Assembly (NCBI GenBank): GCA_964019165.1
Contig: OZ025277.1
Location: 13,757,482 to 13,821,481, forward strand
Reading direction: 5' to 3'
DNA: 64,000 nt
From: Mastigias papua
Lineage: Eukaryota; Cnidaria; Scyphozoa; Rhizostomeae; Mastigiidae
The position numbers and the translations under genes are program-made. The notes under the pieces are model-generated. The model worked only from the letters and a program-made list of their open reading frames with translations, ran no database searches and was not told where the DNA came from. This document shows positions 22,682-37,600 of the stretch, one piece after another (position 1 is the stretch's first letter; each line of letters starts with the position of its first letter).

Positions 22682-25600
22682 ATGATGTCTTCTATTCGAA
22701 GGAAAAATACCACAACCGTTAAGGAAAAGCGTCCTACGCGAGCTCCCAGAAGTGAGTAACTAGTCTTGTTAATTTCAGTGGGAAACTAGAGACCCTCTAT
22801 TTTCAGTTTTATGAAGTATACTCCAAACTTGAAGCATAATATCTGTTGCTTCACGAAGCCTTGGTAATACGGGCGAAAAAGCAGTCTCCGGCGAATCAAT
22901 GGAATTCGATAAATTTACAGAATGTTATCATCCTTTTGTATCAGGGACAAAGTTGGTAAGCGTCGAGTCACCCGGTGCTGCTAAAAACAAGCGAGCAAGG
23001 ATCGAACAGTATATGGTATGCGGCTTAAATCATATTCCACTTACTTATTACTTGTCATTAAGATGTTTCCTCTATGATATACTACGGCCTATACGTGTTT
23101 GTCTTTTATACCCTGTGATATGTTGAACTTTGCAGGACAATGGTGCCCAATGATAATTGCCCAATGTTCAATACTATAAACGTGATATATACACCTTACT
23201 TGTATTGACAATGTAGAATCATTGCAAGGAATCGATTCATATAATTCTGAAAACCTGTGTCCACCATAGATCAATTTGACCCAAAGATGTTAGCTACTCA
23301 TTTCTGCCGGCGTCACTTATAAGTGAATATAATTATAGACACAATGAATGTAATTAATTCATATATAGCCCCAATTTCAATTTCGATTCGCAACTACCCT
23401 GTTTTATTTTCTAAAGTTAATGTGACATTTATGAGTTAAACGTGGCAAGCATAGCATTTATTCGTTCTTATTAATCTTGCTCAGTAAAATAAGTCTGGTT
23501 ATAGCCACCCTGCCCCTCTTTGTTACTAGTCTATTTATTTTTGCCATGTGCTCACTTTTATTAGGAGATGGCAGATGAAATGAGTGGCTGTTCAAACATC
23601 ATAAAATTCCGAGGTGAGCTTCCTTTGTTTGACTTAATTCATTATATATTTTTAGCTAATATTGAGTACTCTTATAATCATTTCCCAATAATATAAATAT
23701 GTATATCATTAACACCCTGGGCAAAAATGTGTTTTGATTCCTTGAATAGCCTATCATTTCATGTCTAGGCTTTACAGCAATGCGAATTTTCTTTCCTGTT
23801 TCAAAGGTTAGAGATATTTAAGACATGTGCATCTTTGCCTGACCAGAGCTACCCACAAAGGAACATTACACAATTGAGAACCTGTTGCAAACAGGCCCTA
23901 CCTTACTCTTAGACCTGTAAACTGTTTCTACCTGCAAGCACTTTAACTAACAGCTGTTATGGGATATTTGGAAAATTAAAATGCTCCTTATTTACAATTT
24001 CCATACTACCATTGGTTTTTTGAACATAGTTTTTTCTAGACTAGGCTGGGTTGTTTTTACCATTAAAACATTATTTTGCATGGTTGTTTAGGAGTATGGT
24101 TGTGAGATGGAAAGTCATTCTCTTTTTATGTGGCAGCAGGTTGTGATTTATCTTAAAAAGGAGGCTGGAGTCTACCAGAATAGCATGGTGGCATTGTCAT
24201 GTGTTAGCACTATCTAAGCTAAATTCTAGCACTATCGCAACATCATTATCATTATCATTATCATTATCATTATCATTATCATTGTTCCTTGATGCTTTAT
24301 GTCAATGTTGTACTTAAGAAAAATTCTAGGAGAAACACAGCCCCATTGACATGCATTTATACTAGCGACTTGGTGGAAGTTTAGAGTGAGAATAGACAGT
24401 TTCTTTGAAAAGTTTTCAATATGAGGTCATAACATTATATTTCTTACTGTATATGACTAAGATATGTGATCATAACATTACTGTATACCCAATATGAGGT
24501 CATAACATTATATATCTTACTCTATGGCTAATTTTATTATGAGCTGTAATTCAAAAATTGCTGCTAGGTGTATTTGCCAACTGAGTCAGAAGGTTTCATA
24601 TCAGCTCCCTAGGTTGGTTGCAAATACCAACCTCCTATATTACTAGTAATGCACAACACTCATTCAGTATACAAAAATTTGAGTCTTGTAAGAGCTTCCT
24701 TTTGGTGTTGGAGCAAAAGGAAATACAGGTAAAGGGATGCTTTTCATGTAAAGGCTTTGGAATAGGAAGTTGACACAGTTTTCAATCAATCCTGACCTGA
24801 AGTCTGCAGTTTTGGAAAAAGCCCCCACTGCTTTCTGGAGTTTCAAGGGCCAGCTTCTTTGCTCAATTCCAAGTAGGCAAATTAGTCAATGTACCTAGGT
24901 TGACTGCCTGATGAGTGCAGTTATTTGGATAATTGGAAAAGGTGAATGGTGGAAGGAATCGAGGAGAGAATGAGGACAATGAGTACTTAATCACACACAA
25001 ACACACACGCACTCACTCACTCACTCACTCACTCGCTCACTCACTCACTCACTCACTCACCCTCACCCTTCAGTTGGAAATCATCTAGCAAACAGTAAAT
25101 AACTGTGTTCTGCATCATTCATAGGGAGTAGAGCGGAATGCTTGAGTGTGAATCCCTGGCAAACTTATCAATGTGAAGTTCATATTTATTATATATTGGT
25201 ACCAAACTGTTTTAAGCAGTCAATGTTTTGCCACGGGACCACGGTTTTGTATTTGTACTACTGCCCCTATGCAAATCACCTCATTGTTTGGTCTATAGGG
25301 TTAGCAGGTGCCAATCGACAGCATTACAAAATGACTAATGTATAAATTGTTTCCGTTGTTGTGTGCAAGGTTGTTTAAAATACTCATTTAAAAGCTATTA
25401 TTTTATCTCTTTTTATTTGAGATTTACCTTTCAGTACAGAAATGAAGCAGTAATTTCGATAAGTGCTAGTTTCGGCTATTTAACTCGAGATTTATTGCAA
25501 AGATAACTGTTCTCTGCAGTTGACCATTTCCCTTGGTCAACGTCCAAATGTTGCCTGCAGGACTTGCAGTATTTTTTACAACTTTATTGTGCCCTTACTG

Positions 25601-28600
25601 ATACCTTGTCTCACTGAGCTTAAGCGATTTCACCCCCCCCCCTTCCTGTGCCATTGCCTACTACTTCTAAGAAATCCAAGGAGTGAGATGTGCCCTTTTC
25701 ACAGCATTCCTATTTCTGCACGTGCGCTTTACGTTAGGGGGGAATGAGAAGGGAATCTAGAGAAGCCTCAGCTGATGTGTTTGTGATTGACCTAAGCAAA
25801 CACTCCAAATGTGATTCCTGTCTCCGATGATCTACGAAACATGTAAAAAAATCAGTGGACCAATACAGAAAGTTACGTCATCATATACCCGGCAGACTAT
25901 TTGACATCTATGTTATTGATACTGAAGGGTGACTCAAGAAAACTAAAGCACGTGCTCCTACTATTGTTTCTACCTTTGCGTCAGTTGTTTAGCCCCTTTG
26001 AGGGTGGCTTTTCATATGACCTCCATCAGTCTTGGCCCTGGTAAGCGTTATTTGGTTACTGACAATAGGTAGGGAAATTTGAGGATGAAAAGTCTGATAA
26101 CCAAACACTCTTATTTAAAGTGGAGGCGATTAGATCTAATCCTACTACTGAAGTATATCGAGTATTTATAGAAGGGGTTCACAAACGACTTGGGGATCTG
26201 TTAAGTTATAGTGCCTCCCACTCTCTGGTGGCCGGTGATCGGGTACTTATGAGGAATCGTAAGGAGGCAGACCATTTCTCTTCACACTTACGCAAAGCGA
26301 ATACCTGCCAGTACTGGTCACGTTGGGTAAACGACAAACCTGTTTCTAACAAAGCTCAAAACTGAAATTATCTGTTTGCCCTGTATCCCTCAGGTCACCT
26401 TTTGACATTTTAATCCTTGCCCTCACGACATCCCCATTTGACTTCATAGTCATCCCCTGCATTTGAAATAAATCCTTCAGGGTCATCAATAGAGATTAAA
26501 GAGCATGAATTTATCGCAAACAGTTTTTATGAGACATTCAAGAAGGAGATATGTGGAAAATGAACTGGCCTGCTGGGATCCTTTATACCAAGCAGTATAA
26601 TGGTTCTATTAAAAAAACTCCAGGCCTTGCTGCCTAGCCTGAAATATCATGCGATTAATAGATTTTCCTCATCCCAAAACACTATAGTGAAGACTGTTTA
26701 ATCCAATCTTTGGTATCTTTGGCTTTCTGTTGCCTATGGTATAGGCAGAGGTATAAGCCGTATTCGTTATGAATGGGTAAGATCTTAATTGGCAATTCAT
26801 ACTCTGACCCTCTAACAAGATCACTTTTATTCCATTAGGATCACGAAAGAAACAGATTCCGCCAGGCTATGTTCAGAAGATGTTGCCCGATGAAGTCCTA
26901 CTGAAGCTGCTATCTTTTTGTCCTCCAACTGAACTCTGCAGGCTGTCTATGACATGCAAAAGACTACAGGCCCTGTGCAGAGATGACTCGTTATGGTATG
27001 TGTGCTTTTGCTCCGTAGAAATATTCCTATTGATAGACTTTGTTTGGGGGTTTCCTGCAGCATTCCGTAGGCATCCTGAGAAGCTGCTGCTTCTGGGCAA
27101 CATCTCCCTCGCTTGGTATTTCTAAATTTCCGATGAGTTTATAGAACACAATGCTGAGAGAGTATATTTGACCAAAATTTTATTCACCAGGACATCAGAA
27201 AGATAAGTCTTCTATTTGTGAAGCATCGCACATTTAACCTCTGATTCTTAGTCAAGATTCACCCACGTCGACTCTCACTCTGGCGAGCCTTTGAAACTGA
27301 AGGCCAGCCCTGTAGGAACTATCAACTAACTCCTCAACAGCTTGGATGCCAGAAACTTCAGTTAGGTCAGAGCAATTCAAGCCGAGCCTTAGAGTCAGGT
27401 TGCCTTTGGTTGAAATTTGGCGGGCAAAGTTTACCCAACCGTTAAGATCAGGCGCCAAAGAGTAGCATACTCCATTCTTTACTTCATTCGTATTTATTTG
27501 CTTACCAAAAGGATGTCGTTCAGTTAGTGAAATTCGTCAACAATTCGCGAAAATAGTGCTATGGGTTTTAATGGGCCAGCTCCCCCGTAAAATCCCTGAT
27601 AGCTCCCCATCTTAAGCAAGGTGCTAGAAAATTGTCGAAAGCAGCTAATTGCACCATGTATCGTAAACATGAGTCACTCGATCTATTTTGCAAAGAAATA
27701 TAGATTAAATGTTTGCGTAAGTATAATGAAAGCAATACATGAAAATAATTCAAGATGTGAGAAAGTAGGACAAAAGTCTGTCGGAAATTCCTTTTCAAAT
27801 TCATTGGTACTTCAGTTTTCTTCATTTGCCGGCACATCACGTTTGAGTTTCTAGTGCCACACCAGACTTGGAGATTGTAGATAGATAGGAAGAGAGATTG
27901 TTACTGTGCCAACTCATCAATCAAGTATTTGACTATTTTCTAGGAAAAATCTATACACAAGGGTTTACAGAATGCGGAAACCTTTGGTTAGGGGAAGTAA
28001 TGGATTGTATGAGAATTCTGATAAAGGGCTTTTTCCTGGTTTGACGTGGAGAGGGGCATTTCCCTTGCTGTCTAAAGCCTACCACGTGACAAAAGACGGA
28101 AAACTGGCCAATGACCTAACATATCTAAACAGAAAGGTGAGTTATGGATTATTTTTGGTTTCCATCCCTTGTTTTCCAAGAGAGAGCTTGCTGAGAGTTT
28201 CCAGTAGCCTCATACCACTCAATTTGGTGTTTGTTGGTCCAGTCTTGAAATTATCCTTGTACTTTTTTGATTCATTACCAAAAATTTCTTAACATTTCTT
28301 AAGAATGTTTCAGCTGAAGTGTTTCTCAGGCAGACATGCATTCACAAAAATAGCGCTGGGACATATTAATTAAGATAGGAAATATATGTACTGTATATAC
28401 AAGAGAACAAAGGTTTGCGTGAAAATTGGAATTTGAAACAGATATGAACTTATCAATTTTCTCAAGTCTCAAAATCCAGTTTTGACTTTTCATCGTCCTT
28501 TTGGCAGCCAAGTACCACTCTCTTACAGACCACTTTGCAATGAGGAGAACTTTATCATTTGAAACAGCTTTCAATTAAGAGGCTGCCATGTTCTGTGCTA

Positions 28601-31600
28601 TGTCTCAGCATTAAGTCATGAGGTATTTTGTTGTTGAATGTTGCTATTGTTTACGATAATTCTCCCCCTTCCCAGTGCTTTTCGACAATCAAAGAAGCCA
28701 TCTCCGAAGCACCTTCAGGTTCAACGATTCTGGTACATCCAGGAACTTATACAGAAGAGAACTCCTTGGAAAGTAAAGTAACAATAATTGGAACAGGTAA
28801 ATTTTAAAATTTATTTCATATTTTATAAAAAATATCTCAAAATTTGGACTATTCCAAGAAGAGTGCTTCTCTCACCCATCAACAATAAAGTCAATCTTAA
28901 GTACCCGGGCGCCTCACTGAATGGGCTTTTTGCGACTTTACTGCAATCATACAGTGATGATTAGTCGTGATTAATCATGCATAGTGATTACAATCACTCA
29001 TAATTATCCTGTATGTCATTATAGCACGAAAGAGTAGGAACAGTTTTTGTATACTTATAAAAAATGCTCCCGCTTTTTATGCAACTATTTTATCATATTT
29101 TGGCAGAAAATTCAGACACAGATGAATACCCAACGATTCAATGTTCTACTGGAAGTATATTTAGGATCCGTCCGACGGCAAGTGGCTCACAACTGGCGTT
29201 TCTTCGCCTAGAGGTAGGCCCCAAGTTTGCTGTGAATATCTGGAAAGATTTGAAATTTAGCTTCTTTTGTGTGTGCTTCAACGAACAAGCTAGTTGGTGC
29301 AGTAGCTAGCAATTCATTGCTTCATCAAACCATTTCGAAATATACCCTATAGATTGAGTGATTGCCTTCTCTTTACAAGGATGTCCAGAAAATATTCTTC
29401 TAGATGTGTTATGACACAGAAATCCTTGTCCTTTGGAACTGAGTTGGACGAGTGTCTTGCAGCAAATCGGCTCCTATAAGTAGCGTGTCAATAGATAGTG
29501 AAAGACAGCTCTCTGAGGCTGAGCCCGCTAATTGTTATTTTTTTCTATATCTAACAAATTAACTATATCGATATTGAAAATTCTAGGTAACAGCGCAGGA
29601 AACAGGAACCCACGCAAGAGGACATTGTGTCGAAGTTTGTAACGATTGTACACCAACCATACAAAATTGTTTCATCACAAGCAAAAATTCAAGTAAGTTT
29701 CTTTGCATAAATCTCTGACATCAGCTTATCGATAGTGTTACAGCTATACAGCAAGAGTTCTTGATATCCCATTAAAGGTATTTGTTTTAAAACACCGTTA
29801 AATTTTTTTAATTCAAACTTTAAAACAATCCTCCTTTTCTTCAGGCTCTTCGGCTGTATTTGTGCATGGCGACGGAGGAAAACCCAAAGTCGTAAAATGC
29901 AAAATAACAGAGTGCGAAAATGTTGGAATATTCGTCACAGACGGCGCACAGGGCACTTACGAGGAGAATGAAATTTTCAACAATAGACTTGCCGGTTTCT
30001 GGGTGAAGGGTGGTGCAAATCCGGTTGTTAAACGGAATCTTATTCACCATGGAAGAGATGCCGGCCTTTTCATTTTTGATGGTGGTTTGGTAAGTGCACT
30101 GGCATAGTCATTCTCAAAATAGAGCTACAATCTCCCCCCCCCCCCCATATACCCAGGGATGGCCGAAAGGACCATGGATCTGCTGTCTTTGATAGTGAGG
30201 ACAATTTGTAACAGTATGTCATTTAAATTGATCAGAATGTAAGACCTGACCTTGGGGTACCCCTCTCTTTTAAACAGTGTAAGGTTTGGCACTGTAGCCG
30301 TGACCTGGTTTAGCGATCTGGGAGCATAATTCCACTCATTTGATCCTTCTATTGGTGATACATCCTTTTAATAATTGTAAACTGATTTTTGTAGGGATAC
30401 TTTGAGGAAAACAGTGTATACAGCAATAGAATAGCTGGATTCGAAATCAGATCAGGGGCAAATCCGACCGTAGTCAGATGTCAGATTTATGGGGGATCGA
30501 CAGGAGGCGTTTACGTCCACGATGATGTGCGTGTTGTTGTTTTTACATTACTATTTACTTTGAATCTGGATAGATTTTCTATAGGATTATTGGCCTTCTA
30601 CATTAGAGAGGATTATTAGCCAGCCTCTGCGCATCTGCCCAAAACTGTCTGCTATTCAGAGTCCATTGTGAAGCGTATCTTCTGCGTGAGATTTTCAGCA
30701 TTCATTTGGATTGAACATTGTTTGTTTTATAAGAAACCAATAACATGGTTTGGTGCTAAAAGTTGTAACTTATGTAGAAATGATGTGTTATCAATTACAT
30801 ACGGATTAGCATTGCAGAGGTAACATTGCAAAAGATGTTTTCTGAGACTTAATTAATGCAATCAAAAGAGGTCCAAAAATAAAGTTACTAAGGCGATTCG
30901 TTTCAAGTGAGCCAAACATCCAGAGAAAGAAAACAAAAGCCATGTGATACAAATCCTACTGTAGGCGTTGTAAGTATTCAGTGTTAAGGCAGGGCACCAT
31001 GGGCAAGCTTGAATTGAAACCCGCCTATGAGTCACTGGCTAGAAGGATTGCACTCTATTTATGAGAATTTGGTTTCTGAATTCTCGATTGCACGTTGTGA
31101 TAAGAATAGTCGAAATGTTCTTTAAGGATTTTGTCGTTAGTCGTAAAAGTTCCTTGGATTTTTGGCCTTCTATCATATAGGTTCCTTATAAAGCAGTTTC
31201 TTATAAGAAGTGTACGTGTAGTTACTTTGTTAAATCAAGATTTTAGCCTGCCAGTAAGCACATATCTGTTGGGGGCAGCATCTTGTATCACTTTTAACCA
31301 CTATTTGTAGAATTCTCACAGAGCTCCAAGATTCCTTGCTTGATCTTCATCATTCATCTATCATCCTCTTTTCCTCCCAATGCAATTTATCTTCTATTTC
31401 TCTTTAAAGGGACGGGGAGAGTTCATTGGCAACAAAATTCACTCGAACACCTTTGCTGGGGTTTGGATCACGTCTGGGAGTAACCCCACGATAAAGTAAG
31501 TAGAGCTCACGTAATTCAGAAAATTTTTACGTAGAATTTAAGCGCATACAATTTTTTCAGCTTTGCACTTATGTTCTTTGAGATTCTAACGGCACCATGC

Positions 31601-34600
31601 AATATTTTTTAGAGATAATGAGATATATCATGGACACCAAGGAGGTATATATGTATTTGGAGATGGACGAGGATTGATTGAGAATAATGATATTCATGGT
31701 AAGGCTGATTTGTTCTGACCAAGAAAATCGACTTCATACTTCTCATAAACTATATTCCAGTTTGCCTGTAAGGGATGAATAAATTGCTCATTTAAAGGTG
31801 CAAATGTTTGGAATAGTTTACCAAAGCAAATGAGTGGAGGCGCCTTGAAAAGCAACTAAAGCTGAAGGTCTAATTCTCTGTTTCATTATGAAATGAAACA
31901 AGGATGAAATGGAATTATGGCCTAAACACGTAAAGTAGCTAGCAACAGAATGCTACTTATAGAGCAAAGTTTGCTTTGTTAAAGCAGATGTTTGGCACTT
32001 TAGATTACTGTTCAAGTGCATTTTGTTTCATTTACAATATTCAGCCGGCTTGTAGAAGTATATACAAAGCTCATGCCAAATCAATGATATTTTATGCAAG
32101 AGAACAAGATCTGACTTGTATCGTTGTCTGTTGTAACCAGTCCTGCACTTGTTAAGATATTTTCTCTACAGCAAGAAATCTCCAAGGTCCAATAAAGCAA
32201 GGATAATAAATTAATTTTGTATTTATTTTGAAACGGTGTGTGATATTCTGTATCGTTGCAGGCAACGCTCTGGCTGGCATTCAAATACGTTCGAACAGTA
32301 ACCCGATTGTGAGGCGAAACAGGATTCACCATGGCCTGCACGGAGGCATATATGTTGTACGTTTTATCAATTCCTAGTTTTTGAGACCTCTAATGCTTCT
32401 TCTTTCGATATCACTGGCATACAGTAATAGAATGAAATTAAAACTCTTTATAATACTCACTCAGTAATTTGTATTCAATGGGTGAGTGGCCAAGTGGTTA
32501 GAGTGCTTGACTGCTGAGCGGAACATCAGTGGTTCGAGCGGGACCCTCAGACTAAAGCTCGGTCATGCTCCACCCAGCAGCAAATGGATACCTGGTGGCA
32601 ACACTGGGTATATAGGACTAACCTTTACCTTTAATTTGTATTTAGCAGTAAATTGATTCATGTGTGTTAGGCCTGTCCCTAAGGTCAACTTTAAGTTAGA
32701 AAGAATCTCTTATATAGCTTGTTATTTTTAATGTCTGCCATATCCATCTTGTAATTTCAAAATGACCACGCCCATTTAAAACAAAAGTTTGGATCTTTAG
32801 AACTTCTTATTTTAGTCCTGACATTTCGACGCAAAATACGAAATTCACATCACACAGAACGAATTTTGTCTAGTTGCGGACTGTTTTCAGATAACCGGCC
32901 ATACATATGTAGTTACAAGCCTTCCTGGGGACTGTTCAGATGTTCACTGTTCGGGCTAATTTTTTCGTCCACATGAAACTGAGCTCTCCATTATTTCTTA
33001 GCTTAATTATCTGTTTTATTTAGTTCTGATCTATTCCGAACAATGCTATGCCACGTGTCTTATTACGTGCACTGATTGTCTGAAAATGACTTTGTCTTCA
33101 ACTTTTTTTCCGAAGCACGAAGGTGGACTCGGTCTCATCGAAGACAACGAAATTTATTCGAATACACTGGCTGGTGTGTGGATAACAACAGGTTTGTGGC
33201 TTTAGAAGTGATTACTAATGCTATAAACTGGCAGCGGCAGATGGTTTGGCTATTGTGCGTAGCTATGGGCGACATTTGCACATTAATGCAGTGACTGTTT
33301 CGAAGTTAATTTCGACAGAGCGTCTGCTGTAATTTTCCTTAATTAACAGACCACCACACACATTTTTGTGAGAACATGCAGTTCGTAGTCAATGAGAAGT
33401 GCTCCATCTATTGCAGAATGATTTGAAGAAAGCTGGTATTTCATCTTTTGGATACTTAAAACCGGAGTTATATGACATTTAGGTTAAATTTGTTTAGCAA
33501 CTACAGTTCCATAAAATATAATTCAATCAAGTTATATTTCGTTAGGTAATATCATACCTGAGAGATACAGCCACACACTTTACTTTAGAAATTCCTTAAT
33601 TTTTCTACAGCTACCTTAACATGTACAAATGGATCATCTACTCTTATGTTCCTAAATATTTCTAAAATCTAATGGCAATTTAACTGTCTTTTGAGCTTCT
33701 GACAAAAATCAAAAGACACATTCAATTGGTGAACGAAACACTATCACTTAGTGAGAGAAGAAATTTCTTTTCTCAAGGAAAAACCTCGAAACCATTGTCA
33801 ATTCCCTGAAATTTAATAAACAGGAGTTTTAATAAGCTCTGGGGAATCGGAAAAACACGACAAATTAATAAGTGTCCCCCCGTTTATAAGGAAACTAAAA
33901 GTATTTAACGAGGTATATCATATAAATGGTAAATGGGCACATAAAACGATAAATAGTTACTATTAAGGCCCTCGTTGGCAACAGCATGTCGTGTGCTGGA
34001 GAAATTACCCTTTCTAGATACTATTTTTATTTTTGTTATTATACTTATTATTTTTGCTCTTGAAATATGCTTACAAAATGGAAATGGGCCAAGAATAGAA
34101 TTGCATATTGATCAAGAAAATAGCCTGGCATGCAAATGGTCATGGAATTGAATCTGATATAATCACACCAACGACAAACAGAGCGCATATATATCCTTTC
34201 TCTTTTACCTTGTTCCGAGCATCAAATGAACCTGATGTTGACTTTCATTTTACCGTGATTGTTGGTCATTTCATTTTTTTCATTTTTCATTTAACATTAT
34301 TTATACACGAAACAAAACCCTTCAACAATTAATATACAAAACTTACAATCTTAAATCTAAAAAAATAAATTCCTAAAAAGCCTAAAATCTTAAATTCCTT
34401 ATCTGCTGTTGTTCCAGGGAGTCGTGTTTTAAAATGAGTCTAGCCCTTTAAATGCGTTTTTAGTCGTTGTTTAAAACGATTTAAAGACACCTAGTCGTAG
34501 AGACTAATTAGGCTCTGTTAACTCAAGTGTAGAATTCAGAGCAATTATGATTCGCACGAAGGCAAGCGCTCTGATGAATGAATTTTGTTCATAATGACCT

Positions 34601-37600
34601 CTTTGTGTAGTCCATGCCAGGCCAACTTATCAGAGCTATTCCGATCCTGTTTAAATTTTCAGATCTCATCGGAGATTTTCGCATTTATTGTGTGAATATT
34701 GAGAGCATAGATATGAGCAAGGAGAATTTTTTCTTTCAGGGAGCTCGCCGATACTGAGACATAATCGAATTCACAGTGGAAAGCAGGTAAAAATAGATGA
34801 GAAGCTTGCTTTTTGAGCTCAGTATTCTTGGAATTAGATATGACATTTATAATCAACGGGCTGTCGGTTTTGTTTGATGGATCTCGTCCTCGGATTTGTT
34901 TTGCTAGGCTAATTTTTGTGATGGTGTTTTGCTGTTACGCTTCTTTACATGCGCCTGTTTACTATGGATACTTTTAGTTTGTTTAGAGTTCATGATTTTA
35001 TTTTCGGCCTAGGTTTACTGAATTTTCGCAAGTTGTTTACATATTTAAGATACTTCATCTTATTATTTAAATATGTTCAATTTAATGTTTTAAAAATGTT
35101 GAAAAGCATATAACTCGCTTACTTCGTTGTTAGGTTGGAGTTTATTTCTATGACAAAGGGTGTGGGACATTGGAAGACAACGAAATTTACAACCACAAAT
35201 ATTCCGGAATCCAGATCAGGTAGATTTTGCCATATAATATTAAGTGGCAACAGCACAGCCGGCAAATATTTGAGACGTCTTATCGGGTCTGCTTTCTCCC
35301 CACCTAACTGACCAATCAGAATACAAAATGTGCCTAAATGTAACTGTGGAGCGCATGTGTGTTGAGAATCCCGCATGATAATTGGTCAATTAGGTTGGAG
35401 AAAATAGATCTGATCAGGCTCTAAAACATTTAGCGACTGTGCTATTTGCAACACTTTGCGTTTAGAGAGCTATTATTGAAATTGAAAATTAATGTTTCTC
35501 ATGCCATTTCTATATATCTGATGACCTTTGTCAAATTTTACTATTTTAAAACTGACTGAGTAATTTAATTTAGAATCAATTAACCACACTTTGCACTATT
35601 TTGTTTAGGAGTGGCAGCAACCCTGTGATACGACGAAACAAAATATGGGGCGGCAAAAATGGTGGCGTTCTGATCTACAATGGTGGTTTGGGCATTATCG
35701 AGGACAATGAGATATTTGACAATGCGATGGCGGGCGTATGGATAAAAACAGAGAGCAACCCTATTCTGCGAAGGAATAAAATTCATGATGGACACGAAGG
35801 AGGAATTTGTATATTTAATAATGGAAAAGGTCAGTCCATACTTCATCATGCTAATCGTAAAATACCAAGAAAGTTGGGCTTAGTTTTCAACTGACCTTGA
35901 AGTTTCAATCTGCCATTGTAACATGTTTCAAAATTTGTATTTTTCAGGCTTGCTCGAGGATAATGACATTTTTAGGAACGCACTTACTGGTGTTTTAATA
36001 AGTACATCGAGTTTCCCTGTTTTAAGAAGAAATCGAATATTTGAAGGAGGCGCTGCTGGGATAGAAATAACAAATAATGCAGGTTCGTGTTGGATTATTT
36101 AATTGTTTACTCTACTCAATCATAAAGCTAGCGTCGAAAAGGTATTGGGGGGGGGGGGGGGGGAAGACGAACAAAAGTCCTTAGTCTCAAAATCCTTACC
36201 TGTCCTACTTATATTTACCACTTGAAAGTGAAAACTTATCACAAACCACTATTACATTATTAATAATTAATCAAGCCAAATATATATACATATATACATT
36301 TTTCCATTTGATGCATTTCTACACAACAAGCTTTTTGTTTTTTAACAAAGTAAGATTCTTATTTTTACCATTTAATTGCAGGAGGTGTACTGGAAAAAAA
36401 TGAGATATTTAACAATAGATTTGATGGCATCAGTCTTGCTACGGGAGTCTTACCGAAGATGATTGGTACGTAATTTCAAGTGCATATTTTGGTTGATTCT
36501 TTTTTCAATACTGTGCCTAGTGGCGTACCAAATACCTAGAATCTGTGAGCAAGTCACAGAGAAAATACATGATGTAAAACCATTGCTGTTTCTTGCGATT
36601 CAGAACGCATTTTTTAACGCGCCTGCCTTAATTTGAGACACGATGACCTTGTATATACACAGGGATATGTGTATAATAGCTCTAACACCCTCCCAATGCT
36701 TTACGTCAGTTCGTTGGTTTTCATTTCATTCCATTTATTTCATTTTATATTCTTTATGCACGGTAACCCCATAAAGTAAAGGTGCTTTTCAGGGGACTGT
36801 GACAAAAACTTTCCAATTTAAAATACAATATATATATATAAAGCTAAAATATCAGAAAAATAATATAGAAAAAGAAAAACATAAAAAGCGACGTTTAAAT
36901 ACAAGTACAGAGGGAGCTTGTTTATCCTCGGATTCCAGGCTGTTCCAAAGATGAGCAATAGACAGTGTCTCGAGAAGGGTTCCTTACAAAAATATTTGAG
37001 AGACACGTCGGCACGAGACCGTTTAAAAATTTGTAGACCATGGTCACCGTCTCTCATTTAATAATTTCAGAGATAGTTGGCCAGTTTAGCTCTTGAATTG
37101 GGACCTTAGCAGGTGCATCGTAGCTACTGTTTGTGACTATTCATGCAGTACGATTTCATACCTTCTGTAGTGTGAGCAGCCTGGCTTCCCCACAGCTCCC
37201 CACAAAGAGCTATAGTAACGGGAATATGACTTAACGATACCTCTATAGTTAGGGCTAAGAGCTTCCTTAGGTAGCAGTTTCTTAGCATACTTCAAAAACA
37301 CTAAAGCACGAGATACTTTAGCACACACAAATCTAACACAAAGCTCTTGGTGCTTCTAAGCTTTTGAATCTAATGAATTTCTTTTACAGAGAATTACGCT
37401 CACGACAACAAGAAAGTCTTAACAGAAGCTATTAATACTGGCAAATGTTTATACCAAGTTTCTGGAAGCCTGTGTTACCCAATGCACGATTTTTACACGT
37501 ATGTATTGATTTTTCGCGAAAGCTCTGTCCATAACTCGAATTTTTGGCATATGAGGTGATGATGCACGTATAAATTTGAATAGAATTATCATGAAATTAT

